From assembly GCA_949775045.1 (NCBI GenBank), contig OX459108.1, forward strand, positions 15,281,763 through 15,345,762: a stretch of 64,000 nucleotides of DNA. Reading direction: 5' to 3'. Source of the DNA: Metridium senile. Lineage: Eukaryota > Cnidaria > Anthozoa > Actiniaria > Metridiidae. Below, piece after piece: positions 45,933 through 58,249 of this stretch (its first letter is position 1; each line of letters opens with the position of its first letter). The notes under the pieces are model-generated. The model had not been told where the DNA came from. It made no database searches and saw nothing but the letters and a program-made list of their open reading frames with translations. A program made the translations under genes and the position numbers.

Positions 45933-46439
45933 TGTGTTTAAAATAAATGACTTTTTTAACGTCTCAATCGTTTATAGCCAGACACGTGCTAATTTGACCG
46001 GAGACTCGGACCTACACTCACTACAGCTATTTTTGCTTATGTTAATCAATGATGTAATGGTAAAAGTAAAAAGGAATTTGATCGTTAAAAGTACTAATTA
46101 CGCTAGTTTTTACCGTTTCACACGGTGGCTCATGTGGCTCATGTCAACCCTATATATCTATATACGCAGCCTTGATAAAATATATTCTTTAGAATTTGAC
46201 CACAACCTTTCGATAGTTTATTTATATGTGCATTTCCTACAATGAAACTCTAAGGAAAAGATCCATAGAAGGCTAGTATATGTTAATTAGTGTGTATTTT
46301 ATTATTAGAATAGATGCATGGATTATGCAGCAGCCTTGATAAAATATTTTCTTTAGAATTTGAGCATAATCTATGGATAATTTGAAGTGTTTCGATAGTT
46401 TATTGGTGATCGTAGTGTTTACAAGTGTTGGTATTGTGA

Positions 46440-46555
46440 TGCTAATTTGCCAACCATTTTTACAATATATTTTTTAATTTTCTTTGTTCTAATAACAAAA
46501 GTTGGTTGGCAAAACCATAACATACTACGTCACTGTACGTCCACCTATTGAAGTG
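46440..46555. mobile_element. TTGGTTGGCAAAACC element, copy 1
   Basis: GCTAATTTGCCAACCATTTT and GTTGGTTGGCAAAACCATAA form inverted ends around TTTAATTTTCTTTGTTCTAA. The preceding ACAAGTGTTGGTATTGTGAT is shared with the copy at 48330. Confidence 0.75.
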
Positions 46556-46559
46556 TACA

Positions 46560-46900
46560 TTTCGTACCGTCAAATTCTATCGATTCAGTATCTTGTTGTA
46601 TTTATATTTAGGAAGTTACTAAAAGACTCAAACAAACAAACTATGTTACAAGTCGAGCCGAGAGAAACACTCCGACACAACCACTTACTAGTATTAAAAA
46701 CGTGCTACTCATGCTTTCGATTCAGTATCTTGTTGTATTTATATTTAGGAAGTTACCAAAAGATTCAAACAAACAAACTATGTTACACGCTTTCGAGCCG
46801 GAACACACTCCGACATATACCACTTGCTAGTATTAGCTACTCATGCTTTCGATTCAGTATCTTGTTGTATTTATATTTAGAAAGTTACCAAAAGATTCAA
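46560..46900. repeat. About 135-bp tandem repeat, 3 copies
   Basis: Units share TTCGATTCAGTATCTTGTTG, TATTTATATTTAGGAAGTTA and CAAACAAACTATGTTACA. The third copy is cut at 46897 by the retroposon tail. Confidence 0.9.
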
Positions 46901-47125
46901 TAATAATAATAATAATAACTTTATTAAAGTCTCGATACATATGATAGCTCGGCACAAGTGCTTTGCTAATTGGGGAGACCTAAGCAAAGCAAAACAAGCA
47001 AACACTAGTGCTCTATATATAGTATATTGTTGACAATAATCATCCACCATGACGTAACATGACGTTTTAGTCTTGCCAATGACAACATGACGTCATAGTC
47101 TTGCCAATGACGTCATTATGGCGGA
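46897..47125 (-). mobile_element. Probable retroposon 3' end (ATT tail), minus orientation
   Basis: Read on the - strand, ATCGAGACTTTAATAAAGTT is followed by (ATT)n, the form of a LINE/SINE 3' tail. It interrupts the 135-bp array. The extent to the right is unclear; GACGTCAT occurs three times at about 47050-47120. Confidence 0.45.
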
Positions 47126-47464
47126 ATTCTTATACATAGGACCTGCATGCATCAGGAGCCAGTATATATCGAAAAAGTGAATAGTTGAATGTATCCCACA
47201 ATATGAGTATAGCAAATTAAATGTCAATATTTGCCTTAATAATGTTATCTATCCATCACAGTTGCTTTTCGTTATACAGTCAATGTCACTAATATTGTCC
47301 ACTAAAGGACATTAATTCTTAAAAATGTCACATGACACTACATAACGTCGGTCTTAATGCTCGATACTAGCATTAATTGCGAACTTCATCAATTTCATGA
47401 TTTTAATTTTTTTGTTCAGTACGTGTAACTCATTATAGTCTTCTAGTCTTCTAGTATTATAGTA

Positions 47465-47790
47465 CTCTGACGAAGGGCTAACGTTCGAAATGTAAGTAAA
47501 GTTAAGCTAACATTGTTTACGGTGTTACAAATTTCATTCTATTACTTATCGTTTATATTAAACACCGACGCAGCCTATACTAGTTTACTCGCTAGTTTCT
47601 ATTTCTATTTTTTACGGTGTTAATTACAAATTGCATTCTATTACCTATCGTTTATATAAAACACCGACGCAGCCTGTACTCGCTAGTTTCTATTTCTTTT
47701 TTTTTTACGGTGTTACACATTTCATTCTATTACCTATCGTTTATATCAAACACCGACGCATCCTATACTAGTTTACTCGCTAGTTTTCAA
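47465..47790 (+). repeat. Module A array, 3 units
   Basis: Begins ACTCTGACGAAGGGCTAACG, TTCGAAATGTAAGTAAAG, followed by three units with ACGGTGTTACA and ACACCGACGCAGCCT. Confidence 0.92.
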
Positions 47791-48128
47791 CTGCTAATAA
47801 CAAATAAACAAAGAATCACGTGCGACTTTTATCTCTACAAAGCGTGCATGACTTATAGTATTATATATAGAGTTTTTTAAGATGATATTCTCGTGGTTTT
47901 AGGATCTTTCATAGACAGTGCGTCATGGTCGTATTTTTACACAGTGAATGAAGAGGGCGCTACAACTTCCTTAGGGGGAGGGGGCGTGGAAATGAACTTC
48001 AATTGCTACTAAATATCGAAGGAACAATGATTTTGATCACGTCTGTTGTAGACTAGTACCCAGGGTTTCACGATCAACTAATGGTTAGACTGGGGCGAGT
48101 AAAGAGGGATCAAGACGTTTACAATATA

Positions 48129-48268
48129 TTCTCTACGCGTACGTACTTTTAATGCCTTCTGTTTTGTTGGGGGGAGATATTGTAATACAAATTTGTTTTA
48201 TTTGAATTATAATAGCTATTCCCAAACGAGGAAGGCAATATGGTTATTGGGAAAGTACGTAGAGAAAA
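48129..48268. mobile_element. Palindromic MITE (GCCTTCTGTTTTGGGGG family), copy 2
   Basis: Ends ATTCTCTACG and CGTAGAGAA are inverted. The arms include AATGCCTTCTGTTTTG, GGGGGGAGATATTGTAATA and the complementary TATAATAGCTATTCCC. It is about 140 bases. Confidence 0.85.
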
Positions 48269-48319
48269 TAGGATATTCCATGTTTATGATATTTGTTCCT
48301 GATATTAATTAACAAATAG

Positions 48320-48620
48320 ATGAGCGTAGTGTATACAAGTGTTGGTATTGTGATGCTAATTTGCCAACCATTTTCACAATAGATTTGTTAATTTTCTTTG
48401 TTCTAATAGCAATGGTTGGTTGGTTGGCAAAACCATAACAAAATACGTCACTGTACGTCCACCTATAGATTTGTTAATTTTCTTTGTTCTAATAACAATG
48501 GTTGGTTGGCAAAACTAAAACATAATACGTCACTGTACATCCACCTATAGATTTAGTTAATTTTCTTTATTCTAATAACATTAACAAAATATGTCACTGT
48601 ACGGACACATATAAGCGAAA
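48320..48620. mobile_element. TTGGTTGGCAAAACC element, copies 2-4 in tandem
   Basis: Same unit as 46440, repeated three times: TTAATTTTCTTTGTTCTAAT, GGTTGGCAAAAC and AATACGTCACTGTACGTCCA. Copies get shorter to the right. Confidence 0.82.
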
Positions 48621-48837
48621 AATAGAAAACAAAATGACGTCATCGATATATGAAAAATATGTCACTCTTGTCCCGGATGTAGTATCGTATGAAATTTACA
48701 AGTAGCATACATATCCACGTCTATATAAGATAATGCAGTTATGAAGGGAGTGAAGTCATTAGCAGTAGTAACTGTTAAATAACATAGAAGGTTTGATGAT
48801 GATTCTATTTTCAGCCTACCAACACAACCATCATTAT

Positions 48838-48850
48838 CATCGTTGTCACT

Positions 48851-48918
<68 letters not shown>

Positions 48919-49190
48919 TATCATCATAGTCACCATCATTCCTATTATAATCATCATCAGTATCATCATCACCATATTCACCATCATCCCTAATATAATA
49001 TCATCATCACTATTATCATCATCATCACCACTACCATCATTACTGGATCAGCATATCATCATCATCATCATTATAATCATCACTATTGTCATCATCAACT
49101 CCTCCATCATCCCTATTATCATCACCATCATCACCATCATCACTAGATCAGCATATCATCATCATCATAATCATCATCATCACAATTATT
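48838..49190. repeat. (CAT)n/(ATC)n microsatellite
   Basis: Over 20 uninterrupted CAT triplets, then mixed CATCACCATCATCCCTATTA blocks repeated three times. The His-rich open frame is an artefact. Confidence 0.96.
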
Positions 49191-49604
49191 ATCCCCATTG
49201 TTTATATTTTTCATCGTGTGTTATATTATTCACGTCCTCTCTTCATCTTCGCGTTGTCATGTACATCGATTATCATAATATATATAGAACTCATTTTCGT
49301 GAAAGAACACCAACTGATCAAATAAAGTCGAAAACGTTTTTTTACCATCGCAGTGTTCAAAGTCAGCCTTCTGACTAACAGCACGCTTTCCTATTAACAC
49401 TCAAATCAACCACTGCATCATTATTTCTCCAATTTCCGACCATTTTCCTACGGAAATAAGTATTAATTTTAGCCACACTGGTTACTGTATAATAACAGTG
49501 TCCGTTTAGTTCAAACAATACATTACTGTCAATGTAGTATCACTTCAAGTTGTGTGGAGTTTTACATAATTTGGAGATATTTGTTTGAAAGGAGAATCGT
49601 TCAA

Positions 49605-50765
49605 CTTATCAAGGAAAATTCACTAGATGAACACTAGAAGGACATGACATTAACTGTGTAAGTTTCTTTTTATTCATACTGCTTTAAAATCATTGTAGAT
49701 ATAGCAGAATTTAGCGGGGACATCAAAACATTAATTTTACTTTTACAGTATTAAAATATTGCCGTCACTGAATGCGAGGAAAATTCACTAGATAAATACT
49801 AAGAGGACATGACATTAACTGTGTAAGTTAGTAAGTTTTCTAATTCAATCTGTACATTTAAAAGCATTGTAGATATAGCAGAATTTAGTGGGGACATCAA
49901 AACTATAATTTTACTTTTAATATATTAAAATGTTGTCACTGAATGCGAGAAAAATTCACTAGATGAACACTAAGAAGACTTAACAGAAAAATGTTGTAGG
50001 TTTTCTAATTCATTCTGTATATTTAAAAACGTTGTAAGTATAGTAGAATTTAACGGGGACATCAAAACGATGATTTTACTTTTAAAATATTGCAACTGAA
50101 TGCGAGAAAAATTATCTAGATAGTATACTAAGAAAAGAATAACATGACCTGTGTAAGGTTGTAGGTTTTCTAATTCATTCTGTATATTTAAAAACGTTGT
50201 AAGTATAGTAGAATTTAACGGGGACATCAAAACGATGATTTTACTTTTAAAATATTGCAACTGAATGCGAGAAAAATTATCTAGATAGTATACTAAGAAA
50301 AGAATAACATGCCCTGTGTAAGGTTGTAGGTTTTCTAATTCATTCTGTGTATTTAAAAACGTTGTAAGTATATAGCAGAATTTAGCGGGGACATCAAACC
50401 GAATGCGACGAAAATTCACGAGATATATATTAAGAAAAAATAACATTTACTGTGTAAGGTTGTAAGTTTTTCTAATTCATTGTATACAATTTGTGTATGA
50501 GTATGATCGTCACGGAGAAATAAGCAATTTATGTAATTGCAATTATAGAAGCCCGAAAAAAATTCGGGACTTCAACGGGATCATACTCATCCACAAATCA
50601 TATAACCGCGGATCAGACCCACATATATATCTTCATTGTATACATTTAGAAACTGTTGTAAATATACCACATAGACAGCATGTATATATATTTGATATTG
50701 CCACTGAAGGCGAGGAAAAATATCTAGATAAGCTCTAAGCAAACATAACATTTACTTTGTAGGTT
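49605..50765. repeat. About 165-bp tandem array, 6-7 copies
   Basis: Units share GCGAGAAAAATTCACTAGAT, AACATGACATTAACTGTGTA, TTTTCTAATTCATTCTGTA and AGAATTTAGCGGGGACATCA. Copies near 50100 and 50268 are almost identical. The last (50714) is truncated and separated by a hairpin-containing stretch. The - strand ORF of 158 codons is a repeat artefact. Confidence 0.93.
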
Positions 50766-50879
50766 TTGTAATTCATCCTATTCATGAAAAAAAAAACGTT
50801 TTTGTATTTATCGTGAAGGAGGTTGACATCGAAATTACGACATGTAGCTATAGCTATCGATAATCAAACATAATGCACT

Positions 50880-51180
50880 AATTTCTGAATGAGAAAAAAA
50901 GGACAACGCACAAAGAAAAATACATTTTCAAAATCATTTAACTGACAATTGTTTTTATTTGTTCTATTTGCATCATTATGTCCACAAGCTATTACACATA
51001 TTATTATTTATTCCTTACATAAACTACTTTCTGAATGAGAAAAAAAAAACACAGCACAGCCAACAAAGAAAAATACTTTCTCAAAATCATTTAATGACAA
51101 TTGTTTTTTTATTTCCATCATTATGTTCACAAGTTAAATTACACATATTACTATTTATCCTTACATGAAGGTGCAAGCCA
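50880..51180. repeat. Direct duplication, about 140 bp
   Basis: CTGAATGAGAAAAAAA, CAAAATCATTTAA, TGACAATTGTTTTT and ACACATATTA.TATTTAT.CCTTACAT occur twice in order. Confidence 0.85.
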
Positions 51181-51674
51181 ACTGGTTTAACATTACTAGA
51201 AAGCTATACAAGGCCAGTTGGTAGTATTTTATTATGATACCGCATACAACGATGCGTATTAGCATGCATCGATTATTACTATAAAGTCGACCGGTGAGCA
51301 ACAACAACTGGCCGGATTAAAAGTTGTTTCATTTTTTCTGTTCTTTTAATAGAGCGCCTTAAGCCAAGCTCTCCTACCAAGCCATTTTCGACTTATGGAG
51401 TTTTTTGATACTGTATGCTTTCAAAATATAAGGGGATTACAGTAGCTTTTACCAGATCATTCCAAAATGCTAAGTAAAGCGAAATGCTAAGTTTAAACCA
51501 CTGAGGATGTTTCATGTTTCATGTTTTTGCGCCGATGGACATTCCACTAATCGATTTTTGTATTTACAAAACAAAGTAGAAATCTAATACATCCACACAA
51601 CCAGAGAATACCATTCCGCGTGCATTGTGGTGCTTTTGTGGAAGACCGGTACCAGTATCATATATGAATATTAT

Positions 51675-52075
51675 CCAAAGCGTCAGTAAGTAACACTCTT
51701 TTATACGGTGTATATGCATATAAGCTACCATTACTTTGACGAATGGTTGACTTCCTAAACGTCAATAATCTCTTTTATACGGTGTATAAGTTACCATTTT
51801 AAATCCGACGAAGGTTTAACGTCCAAAACGTCAGTAAGTTATAACACTATATTTTTACTCAGACGAATAATTATAATCAAGAACTACAGTAAGTAGCACT
51901 CTTTTTTATACGGAGTATAAGTTACCATTTTTACACAGACGAATAATTATAATCAAGAACTACAGTAAGTAGCACTCTTTTTTATACGGTGTATAAGTTA
52001 CCATGTTTTACTTCGCGTCCAAAACTTCAGCAAGTAACACCCTTTTATACGGTGTAGTAATTGCCATTTCTCTTT
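51675..52075 (+). repeat. Module C array, 5 units
   Basis: CCGACGAAGGTTTAACGTCC, AAAACGTCAGTAAGT, ACACTCTTTTATACGGTGTA and TAAGTTACCATTTT repeat with spacing of 60-90 bases. Two middle units carry CAGACGAATAATTATAATCA instead. Confidence 0.9.
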
Positions 52076-52384
52076 TCTAATAGTGTAATGTATTAATAAT
52101 CATTTTTAATAATATTTAATATACCAATTATTTGATATAATATGCACCATACCATTCTAACTATCGATCAACTCTGCTTGATTTGTCAGCTTTCCGTCAT
52201 TGTAGACAATTGATTCTACTAGACAGGATTATTTTGTAAATCACACTAGAGTAATTAAACTGGGACCACATCTAGAACGTTCTGCAGTAAGTAATATTGT
52301 CTGTTTCGAAATAGTCGTTTAATCCTTATCGTTTAAAGACCGGATCTATAAGTGCGGTAGTTTATAGAACACAGTCGCTGCCGG

Positions 52385-52890
52385 CATACATGCTTATATA
52401 CATGCTTATATACATATTCGCCGGGCCGTTTTACTCCAAGCCATTAGCGATTAACAGATTGATACTGCCGTCCATCAACTAAGCCGTAGAAAGGTGATTA
52501 GGAGATTATTTAGAGAAAAGAAAGTAATTGTTAATACAACAATTTTCATAATCGTTCCAAATCATATTCTCGATAGGTTATTATGAGATTATTTAGAGAG
52601 AAAAAAGTAATTTTTATACAACAATTTTCATAATCGTTTTAATTCTCGAAAGGTTATTATGAGATTATTTAGGGAGAAAAAAGTAATTGTTAATACAACA
52701 ATTTTCATATACATACATGCTTATATACATGTTTATATACATATTCGCCGGGCCGTTTTACTCCAAGCCATTAGCGATTAACAGATTGTTACTGCCGTCC
52801 ATCAACTAAGCCGTAGAAAGGTGATTATGAGATTATTTAGGGAAAAAAAGTAATTGTCATACAACAATTTTCATAATCGTTTCACTGGAA
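52385..52890. repeat. Large direct duplication with nested 60-bp units
   Basis: ATTCGCCGGGCCGTTTTACT, CCAAGCCATTAGCGATTAAC and GCCGTCCATCAACTAAGCCG occur at 52420-52495 and 52741-52815. The shorter unit GAGATTATTTAG..GAAAAAAGTAATTGTTAATA with ACAACAATTTTCATA occurs four times. Confidence 0.9.
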
Positions 52891-52893
52891 TCG

Positions 52894-53029
52894 TATTCTC
52901 TACTTTCGCAATAACCATAATGCCTTCTGATTTTGGGGGGTAGCTATTGTAATATAAATCAAACAAATTTTAAGAACAATATCTACCCCCAAAAACAGAA
53001 GGCATTATGGGTATGTGAAAGTAAAGAAT
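52894..53029. mobile_element. Palindromic MITE (GCCTTCTGTTTTGGGGG family), copy 3
   Basis: ATTCTCTACTTTCGCAATAA, CCATAATGCCTTCTGATTTT and GGGGGGTAGCTATTGTAA pair with the right arm ATCTACCCCCAAAAACAG, AAGGCATTATGG, GTGAAAGTAAAGAAT. It is the best-preserved copy. Confidence 0.9.
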
Positions 53030-53039
53030 AGAAGTTTTA

Positions 53040-54120
53040 ATACCGCTAGGAAACCTGGGTAATGTAATTTCTGTATATGTGTCGAGTTAACAGTTCAGAG
53101 AGATAATTTCAGTATATATAAAACCTGGTTTACCACTTACCCATACAACCTAGCGGTCTTAGCTTCTGTGTTCTATGATTTTGAACCTGACAATGATTAT
53201 GGAATTGACTGTATGAACTGTATGTACTGCAAAGTATGTTGATTTTCAATGCAGTCTATTTTAGTTGATCTGCTTATGTATGGAATTGCATTGTATACAT
53301 TGCAAAATTTGTTGATTTTTCTATACAATGGATCTGCTTTTGATTTAAAATCAGATTAAAATCTTGGGATGCTTTTACACGAAAAAATACACAAAATTTA
53401 ATGTCAAAAACCGAGTGAAATTGAAAATAGTGACTTATATACACCTTCAATGAAACTGACTTCAGTCTAATTGTTTTGAATCAACATTGTGGCCATGGTA
53501 ACCAAAAATATACACAGGAAAAACGTAGTCTTTAGTCTACCTGACCACTTAAAAACGCAGATCTTCTTGTAAACGATTCGACAGACCTGCTATTAAATAT
53601 TGATATATTTTAAGTACTCTTTGAATGTATTCTAAATGGAACGAGATCGAGAGATAATATTAATTGTTTTCGCCAGCTCGTGTAACAAGCTATTAGTATT
53701 TGAGCGCTGATTGGTCAATCAGTTTAGACCATTCCCTAATTCCCTTGGAGGATTACAAAACAATGGTTTCAAGTCGAGGTTGGTCTTGATAAATCAAAGA
53801 ATCACTTACAGTCTTCACTTGGAACCTTTGTCTTGTGATCATCTATAAGCGAATTTGGGAAAAGTCTATTGGTTGATACTGACAAGTGCCATGCGATTAG
53901 TAGTAATTGCTCGCGTGCGAGTATAGCATCTAGAGATCCTTAGTGTAGTGTATTCGTCTATCACGTGACAACAAAGTACAGACAACGAATGTATCATCAA
54001 CACAGAATGTTTCAAATTAAGTCTCACGTCGCTCAAGTAATCCTGGTTAGAGAATATACTGTTGATATTTTATGAATTCATCTTTGTAAATAGTGTTATC
54101 AGCCATCCATTTTCTAATTT
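53040..54120. other. No gene seen
   Basis: AT-rich. TGGAATTGCATTGTATACAT-like stretches recur at 53200-53340. GCGCTGATTGGTCAATCAG at about 53704 is an inverted CCAAT-type motif. No exon was recognised. Confidence 0.45.
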
Positions 54121-54129
54121 TTATCTCCC

Positions 54130-54600
54130 TGACAAAGGATTTACGGTCTAAACGTCAGTAAGTAGCACTCTCTTTCATACGGTGTATAACTAACCAGAAG
54201 AATTAACGTCCTAAACGTCAGTAAGTTCATTAACACTCTCTTTTTAACACGGTGTATAAGTAACCAGAAGAATTAACGTCCTAAACGTCGGTAAGTAGCA
54301 CTCTCTTTTTTACACGGTGTATAAGTAACCAGAAGAATTAACGTCCTAAACGTCGGTAAGTAGCACTCTCTTTTTTACACGGTGTATAAGTAACCAGAAG
54401 AATTAACGTCCTAAACGTCGGTAAGTAACACTCTCTTTTTTACACGGTGTATAAGTAACCAGAAGAATTAACGTCCTAAACGTCGGTAAGTAACACTCTC
54501 TTTTTTACACGGTGTATAAGTAACCAGAAGAATTAACGTCCTAAACGTGGGTAAGTAACACTCTCTTTTTTATACCGTGTATATAAGTTACCATTTTTAA
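54130..54600 (+). repeat. Module C tandem array, 65-bp units
   Basis: Six near-identical 65-base units TAACCAGAAGAATTAACGTC, CTAAACGTCGGTAAGTAACA, CTCTCTTTTTTACACGGTGT, ATAAG, preceded by an older unit with CTGACAAAGGATTTACGGTC. Confidence 0.95.
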
Positions 54601-54796
54601 TCAAATATTTTATCAGTAAATTGCTACCTCAATTCTATATAGTTAGATACCAAGGCAGATTTCGATCTTTTTCGCCGTGAGATAGTTGTCAGAATTGAAA
54701 TACAGCTCAGTTTTACATTGAATTTCCATCTGTCTTTGTGTATCTATAGCGGAAATGAGATCCACCTGAGTGTACAACTGAGACTCACCGATTTAA

Positions 54797-55108
54797 TATA
54801 CACCTATTTTAAAAATCGTTGTCGCAGCCGAAGCCGCTACGGTCCACACTCTGAAGCCTGCAAAGGATGTCGGTTACATGGACATAATTTGTGGTTTATT
54901 GCACGTTTTTTAAAGAAATATTTATATTCATATCTACCACAACAACAACTTGTTATGATCATATAACACAAAACACGTACAACCAAAATATGTTATGAAT
55001 AAATCGATAAAAAGAAAAGAAAAGAAAAGAAATACCGACATCCTTTGCAGGCTTCAGAGTGTGGACTGTGGCTTTGTTTGCGACAACGATTTTTGAAATG
55101 GGTGTATA
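54797..55108. mobile_element. TIR element family E, copy 1
   Basis: TIRs of about 80 bases: ATACACCTATTTTAAAAATC, GTTGTCGCAGCCGAAGC, CACACTCTGAAGCCTGCAAA and GGATGTCGGT, mirrored at 55032-55108. The interior has GTGGTTTATTGCACG and ACACGTACAACCAAAATATG. The interior orientation is opposite to that of copy 2. Confidence 0.93.
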
Positions 55109-55369
55109 GTCAGTGTAACTGTCTAAATCGATAGAACCATTCCGTCATTCTGTGCGTATTGTTCATCAGGAAATTTGTGTCAAAAGGCAAACGTATCATG
55201 TCATGAACGCTGACTTGCAAAGTAATGAAATCCATCAGGAAAAAGAGGATGAATAGTAACAAAAAAGACAAGAAACGAGGCTTAAAATAAACATGAAAGT
55301 GGGAGAAAGATACAACTCAATATATTGAGTAAATCATTGCATTCAGGATAAAAAAAAAAAATCATTTTT

Positions 55370-55450
55370 TTAACGTCTCAATTATTCTAGACTGGACACG
55401 TGTGCCCTACTAATGGTGTAGACTCAGACACACACTCACTACCTCTACGT
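55370..55450. repeat. AACGTCTCAATTATT dispersed repeat
   Basis: TTTTTTAACGTCTCAAT, GACACGTG and GACTCAGACACACACTCACT match 45952-46020 in order. Confidence 0.6.
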
Positions 55451-55614
55451 TTAATTATTTTGCACACAATTCAGCTCACATGTTCATTTTTGCGGATGAC
55501 ACTTTATAGTGGATAAACCCAAACACATCATAAAGAGAAAATACACGTAAATGTAGCATTGAGTGAAATATACTCAATATATTGATTAAAATATATTAAA
55601 ACCTGAGTTTTATT

Positions 55615-55985
55615 TAAAAATGGGTTGCCGGATCAACGCATTTCGAAAAATGACGTTTTGCAGTGACGAGAAATGGAGCTTAAAATCTTGGAAAGTGGGA
55701 GAAAGGATAAAAACAAATCATTAATGGAGAGAGAACACTATGTGAAGAATCAATACGAATTATTTATAATATAAAGTTGTTATTTGCTATGGTTGGAGTA
55801 TATGTTTGTCTAGCTGGTTCAACATTTCGAAAAATGCTCTTTTTGCAGTGACGAGAAATGGTGCTTAAAATTACCTTGAAAAGTGGGAGACGGATAAAAA
55901 CAAATCCATTAATGGAGAGAAAACACTATTGAGAATCAGTACAAAGGATATTCGACGGCGTGGGTTTCTATTAAGATAGCGGTGT
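55615..55985. repeat. About 190-bp direct repeat, 2-3 copies
   Basis: TTTCGAAAAATG.CGTTTTGCAG, TGACGAGAAATGGAGCTTAA and TCATTAATGGAGAGAGAACA recur near 55825. A more distant copy is around 55270. Confidence 0.85.
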
Positions 55986-56029
55986 TATATTTTCTATGGG
56001 TTGGAGTATTTGTTTATCTTGTGTCTGGT

Positions 56030-56470
56030 TCAACTGTCTTCATTTTGAGTGTTTTTTTTTTACAGTCTTGCTATTTTACTGACAACACAGTGTCTTCATT
56101 TTGAGTCGGTTTTTTACAGTCTTGCTATTTTACTGACAACACAGTATCTTCATTTTGAGTCGGTTTTTTTACAGTCTTGTTATTTTACTGACAACACAGT
56201 GTCTTCATTTTAAGTCGGTTTTTTACAGTCTTGATATTTTAGTGACAACACAGTATCTTCATTTTGAGTCGTTTTTTTACAGTCTTGTTATTTTACTGAC
56301 AACACAGTATCTTCACTTTAGGTCGGGTTTTTTTTACAGTCTTGCTATTTTTCTGTCACCTCACTATTTTCATTTTGAGGCGTTTTTTTACAGTCTTGCT
56401 ATTTTACAGACAACATAGTGTCTTCATTTCGAGTCGGTTTTTTATCGTCTTGCTATTTTACTGACAACAC
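56030..56470. repeat. 55-bp tandem repeat, about 8 copies
   Basis: CAGTGTCTTCATTTTGAGTC, GGTTTTTTACAGTCTTGCTA and TTTTACTGACAACA. Spacing varies through the length of the T run. Confidence 0.95.
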
Positions 56471-57227
56471 AGTTCCTTCTTCTTGCTATGCTTTGAAATG
56501 ATTGATCACGGTGATATAAAACCTTTGAAATACTCCTTCCTAATTGGTTGGCGGTGAATTTCGTTCTTGTAATTGACTCGGTGCAATTAATTGATTCGTC
56601 AGTGGTGCTTTCACTATTCGGAAAATGTTTGCCAGGAAGTTTGCAGTGCACTGAAAGCGCCATGTTGATGTTTGTATTTCAAGAATAAACAAACAGACCT
56701 TTTCGCAGTTCTCGTCGATCAACCTCAGCCTCCATAGCGTGTAATATATTTTATAGAATTCGACTACAGCCTGTGGACTTTAAGTGCTTCAATCAGTAAT
56801 ACAGCATCAGTCGAAAGCTACAGTACCGCTATTCTTTGGTTAGGTTTAGGGCAATTGCTTGGAAAGACTATTGTTTTTAAACCAATCCTAAACGGTGTTT
56901 CGATTTGGTGCTGACTTATGTCCCGTTTCAATCGATTCCCTGTATTATACATCGGGATGTAGTCAAGTAATAATGAAGTTTATTACACGCTATCGAGGTT
57001 AAGGTAAGACTGGGGTCAACACCATACAAGTCAACATCGAGCGAGTGAGAAATAGAAAAATCTAGTTGTAAAGTTGGGCTCGCGATTTCCGCCATTTTGT
57101 TTTGCTTAAAATATTGTCGCTTGCAATGATAGATACTTTTTTAACACCTTGGATAATTATGCTTATTATATAACATATAGTGGTATACCGAGTGATATCA
57201 ACTAGATAAAAAGCCTATTCTAGTCAT

Positions 57228-57365
57228 GAAGATATCATTGATATGAATTTTATCTTCTCGTGTTGAAAAGATATCCCACTCGTTCGCTGCGCTCACTCGT
57301 GGGATATCTTATCAACACTCGAAGATAAAATTCATATCTCCGTGCGCTCATGTAATATCCTCTAT
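57228..57365. mobile_element. CACTCGAAGATAAAATTCAT foldback, copy 2
   Basis: GATATGAATTTTATCTTCTC, GTGTTGAAAAGATATCCCAC at the left; GTGGGATATCTTATCAACAC and TCGAAGATAAAATTCATATC at the right. The centre CTCGTTCGCTGCGCTCACTC is itself palindromic. Confidence 0.9.
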
Positions 57366-57867
57366 ATATGTCTCTATCATTGCCAGCTTACCGTTGCATA
57401 TAAAGAAATCTGATCAGTAGTATTGATAATTTTAAGAAACATTTAAAATCCTTTTTTTATTTAATAATGATATTTTTTAATAATATTTTATAATGAATTT
57501 TTTAGTATTATTGATAGTTTGTATTTTATCATTATTTATTTATTCATTATATTTTATCATTATATATTCACTGTACATATTTTCTATATTTTTGTAATGA
57601 AAGTGCTATATTTAGAATATTATTATTGTTATTATAGCTATCGTTATTGTATACGATTTAACTAGTATCACGTGAGCATCTATCAACCAATGAGAATGCT
57701 CGTTATATAGTCAAAATGATTAGCTATATAACAATTGTATATACTTGTAAGGGCATTGAGAATTTGTAATGCACTAGAATTAAATTATTATTATTATTCG
57801 TCTTGCTTCGAATCTTAAGGCACGGTTACTTTTCAAGATGGCGCTGGGAACTATGAATGGGATTGTT

Positions 57868-58138
57868 AGAGCGGATTTCGTATGACTGTATACAACGAAC
57901 GGTTCCGTGCCGTGACCGTGCCGTAATTTGTATAAGAAGATTCGAAGTTTCTGCCGTGACCGTGTCGTGCTTTCACGGCCGTGCCGTGTCCGTGCCGTAG
58001 TTTCTACAAAAACATTCGAAAAAACTGCCGTAACCAATTCGTAGCGTTTTGTTAGGCACACGAAAAACTCTCTAAATTTAGTTTGTACCATGCCCTGCCG
58101 TGTCCGTGCTGTTTGCACAGTCATACGAAATCCGCTCT
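57868..58138. mobile_element. TIR element with CCGTGCCGTG repeats
   Basis: Perfect 22-base ends AGAGCGGATTTCGTATGACT / AGTCATACGAAATCCGCTCT. It is flanked by TATGAATGGGATTGTTA on the left (57852-57868) and on the right (58144-58160), a 17-base direct repeat starting 5 bases beyond the right end. The interior is rich in GTGCCGTGACCGTG and TTCGAA. It lies about 100 bases upstream of the GPCR exon. Confidence 0.88.
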
Positions 58139-58249
58139 ATGATTATGAATGGGATTGTTACGGATTATGATTATTCTTTAATATTTGTTATTATTCTTTA
58201 TTTTTGATATTTTATTATCAACCTAATACATTGTGTTTTCTTGTTTCAG

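Noticed and set aside
48793..48993. His-rich frame
   Set aside because: Translation of (CAT)n.
49970..50446. 158-codon - strand frame
   Set aside because: Lies wholly in the 165-bp tandem array, and the peptide repeats with the array.
54718..54966. 82-codon + strand frame
   Set aside because: Runs over the left TIR of a family E element; no conserved content.
57780..58124. 114-codon - strand frame
   Set aside because: Covers the CCGTGCCGTG interior of the TIR element; composition artefact.
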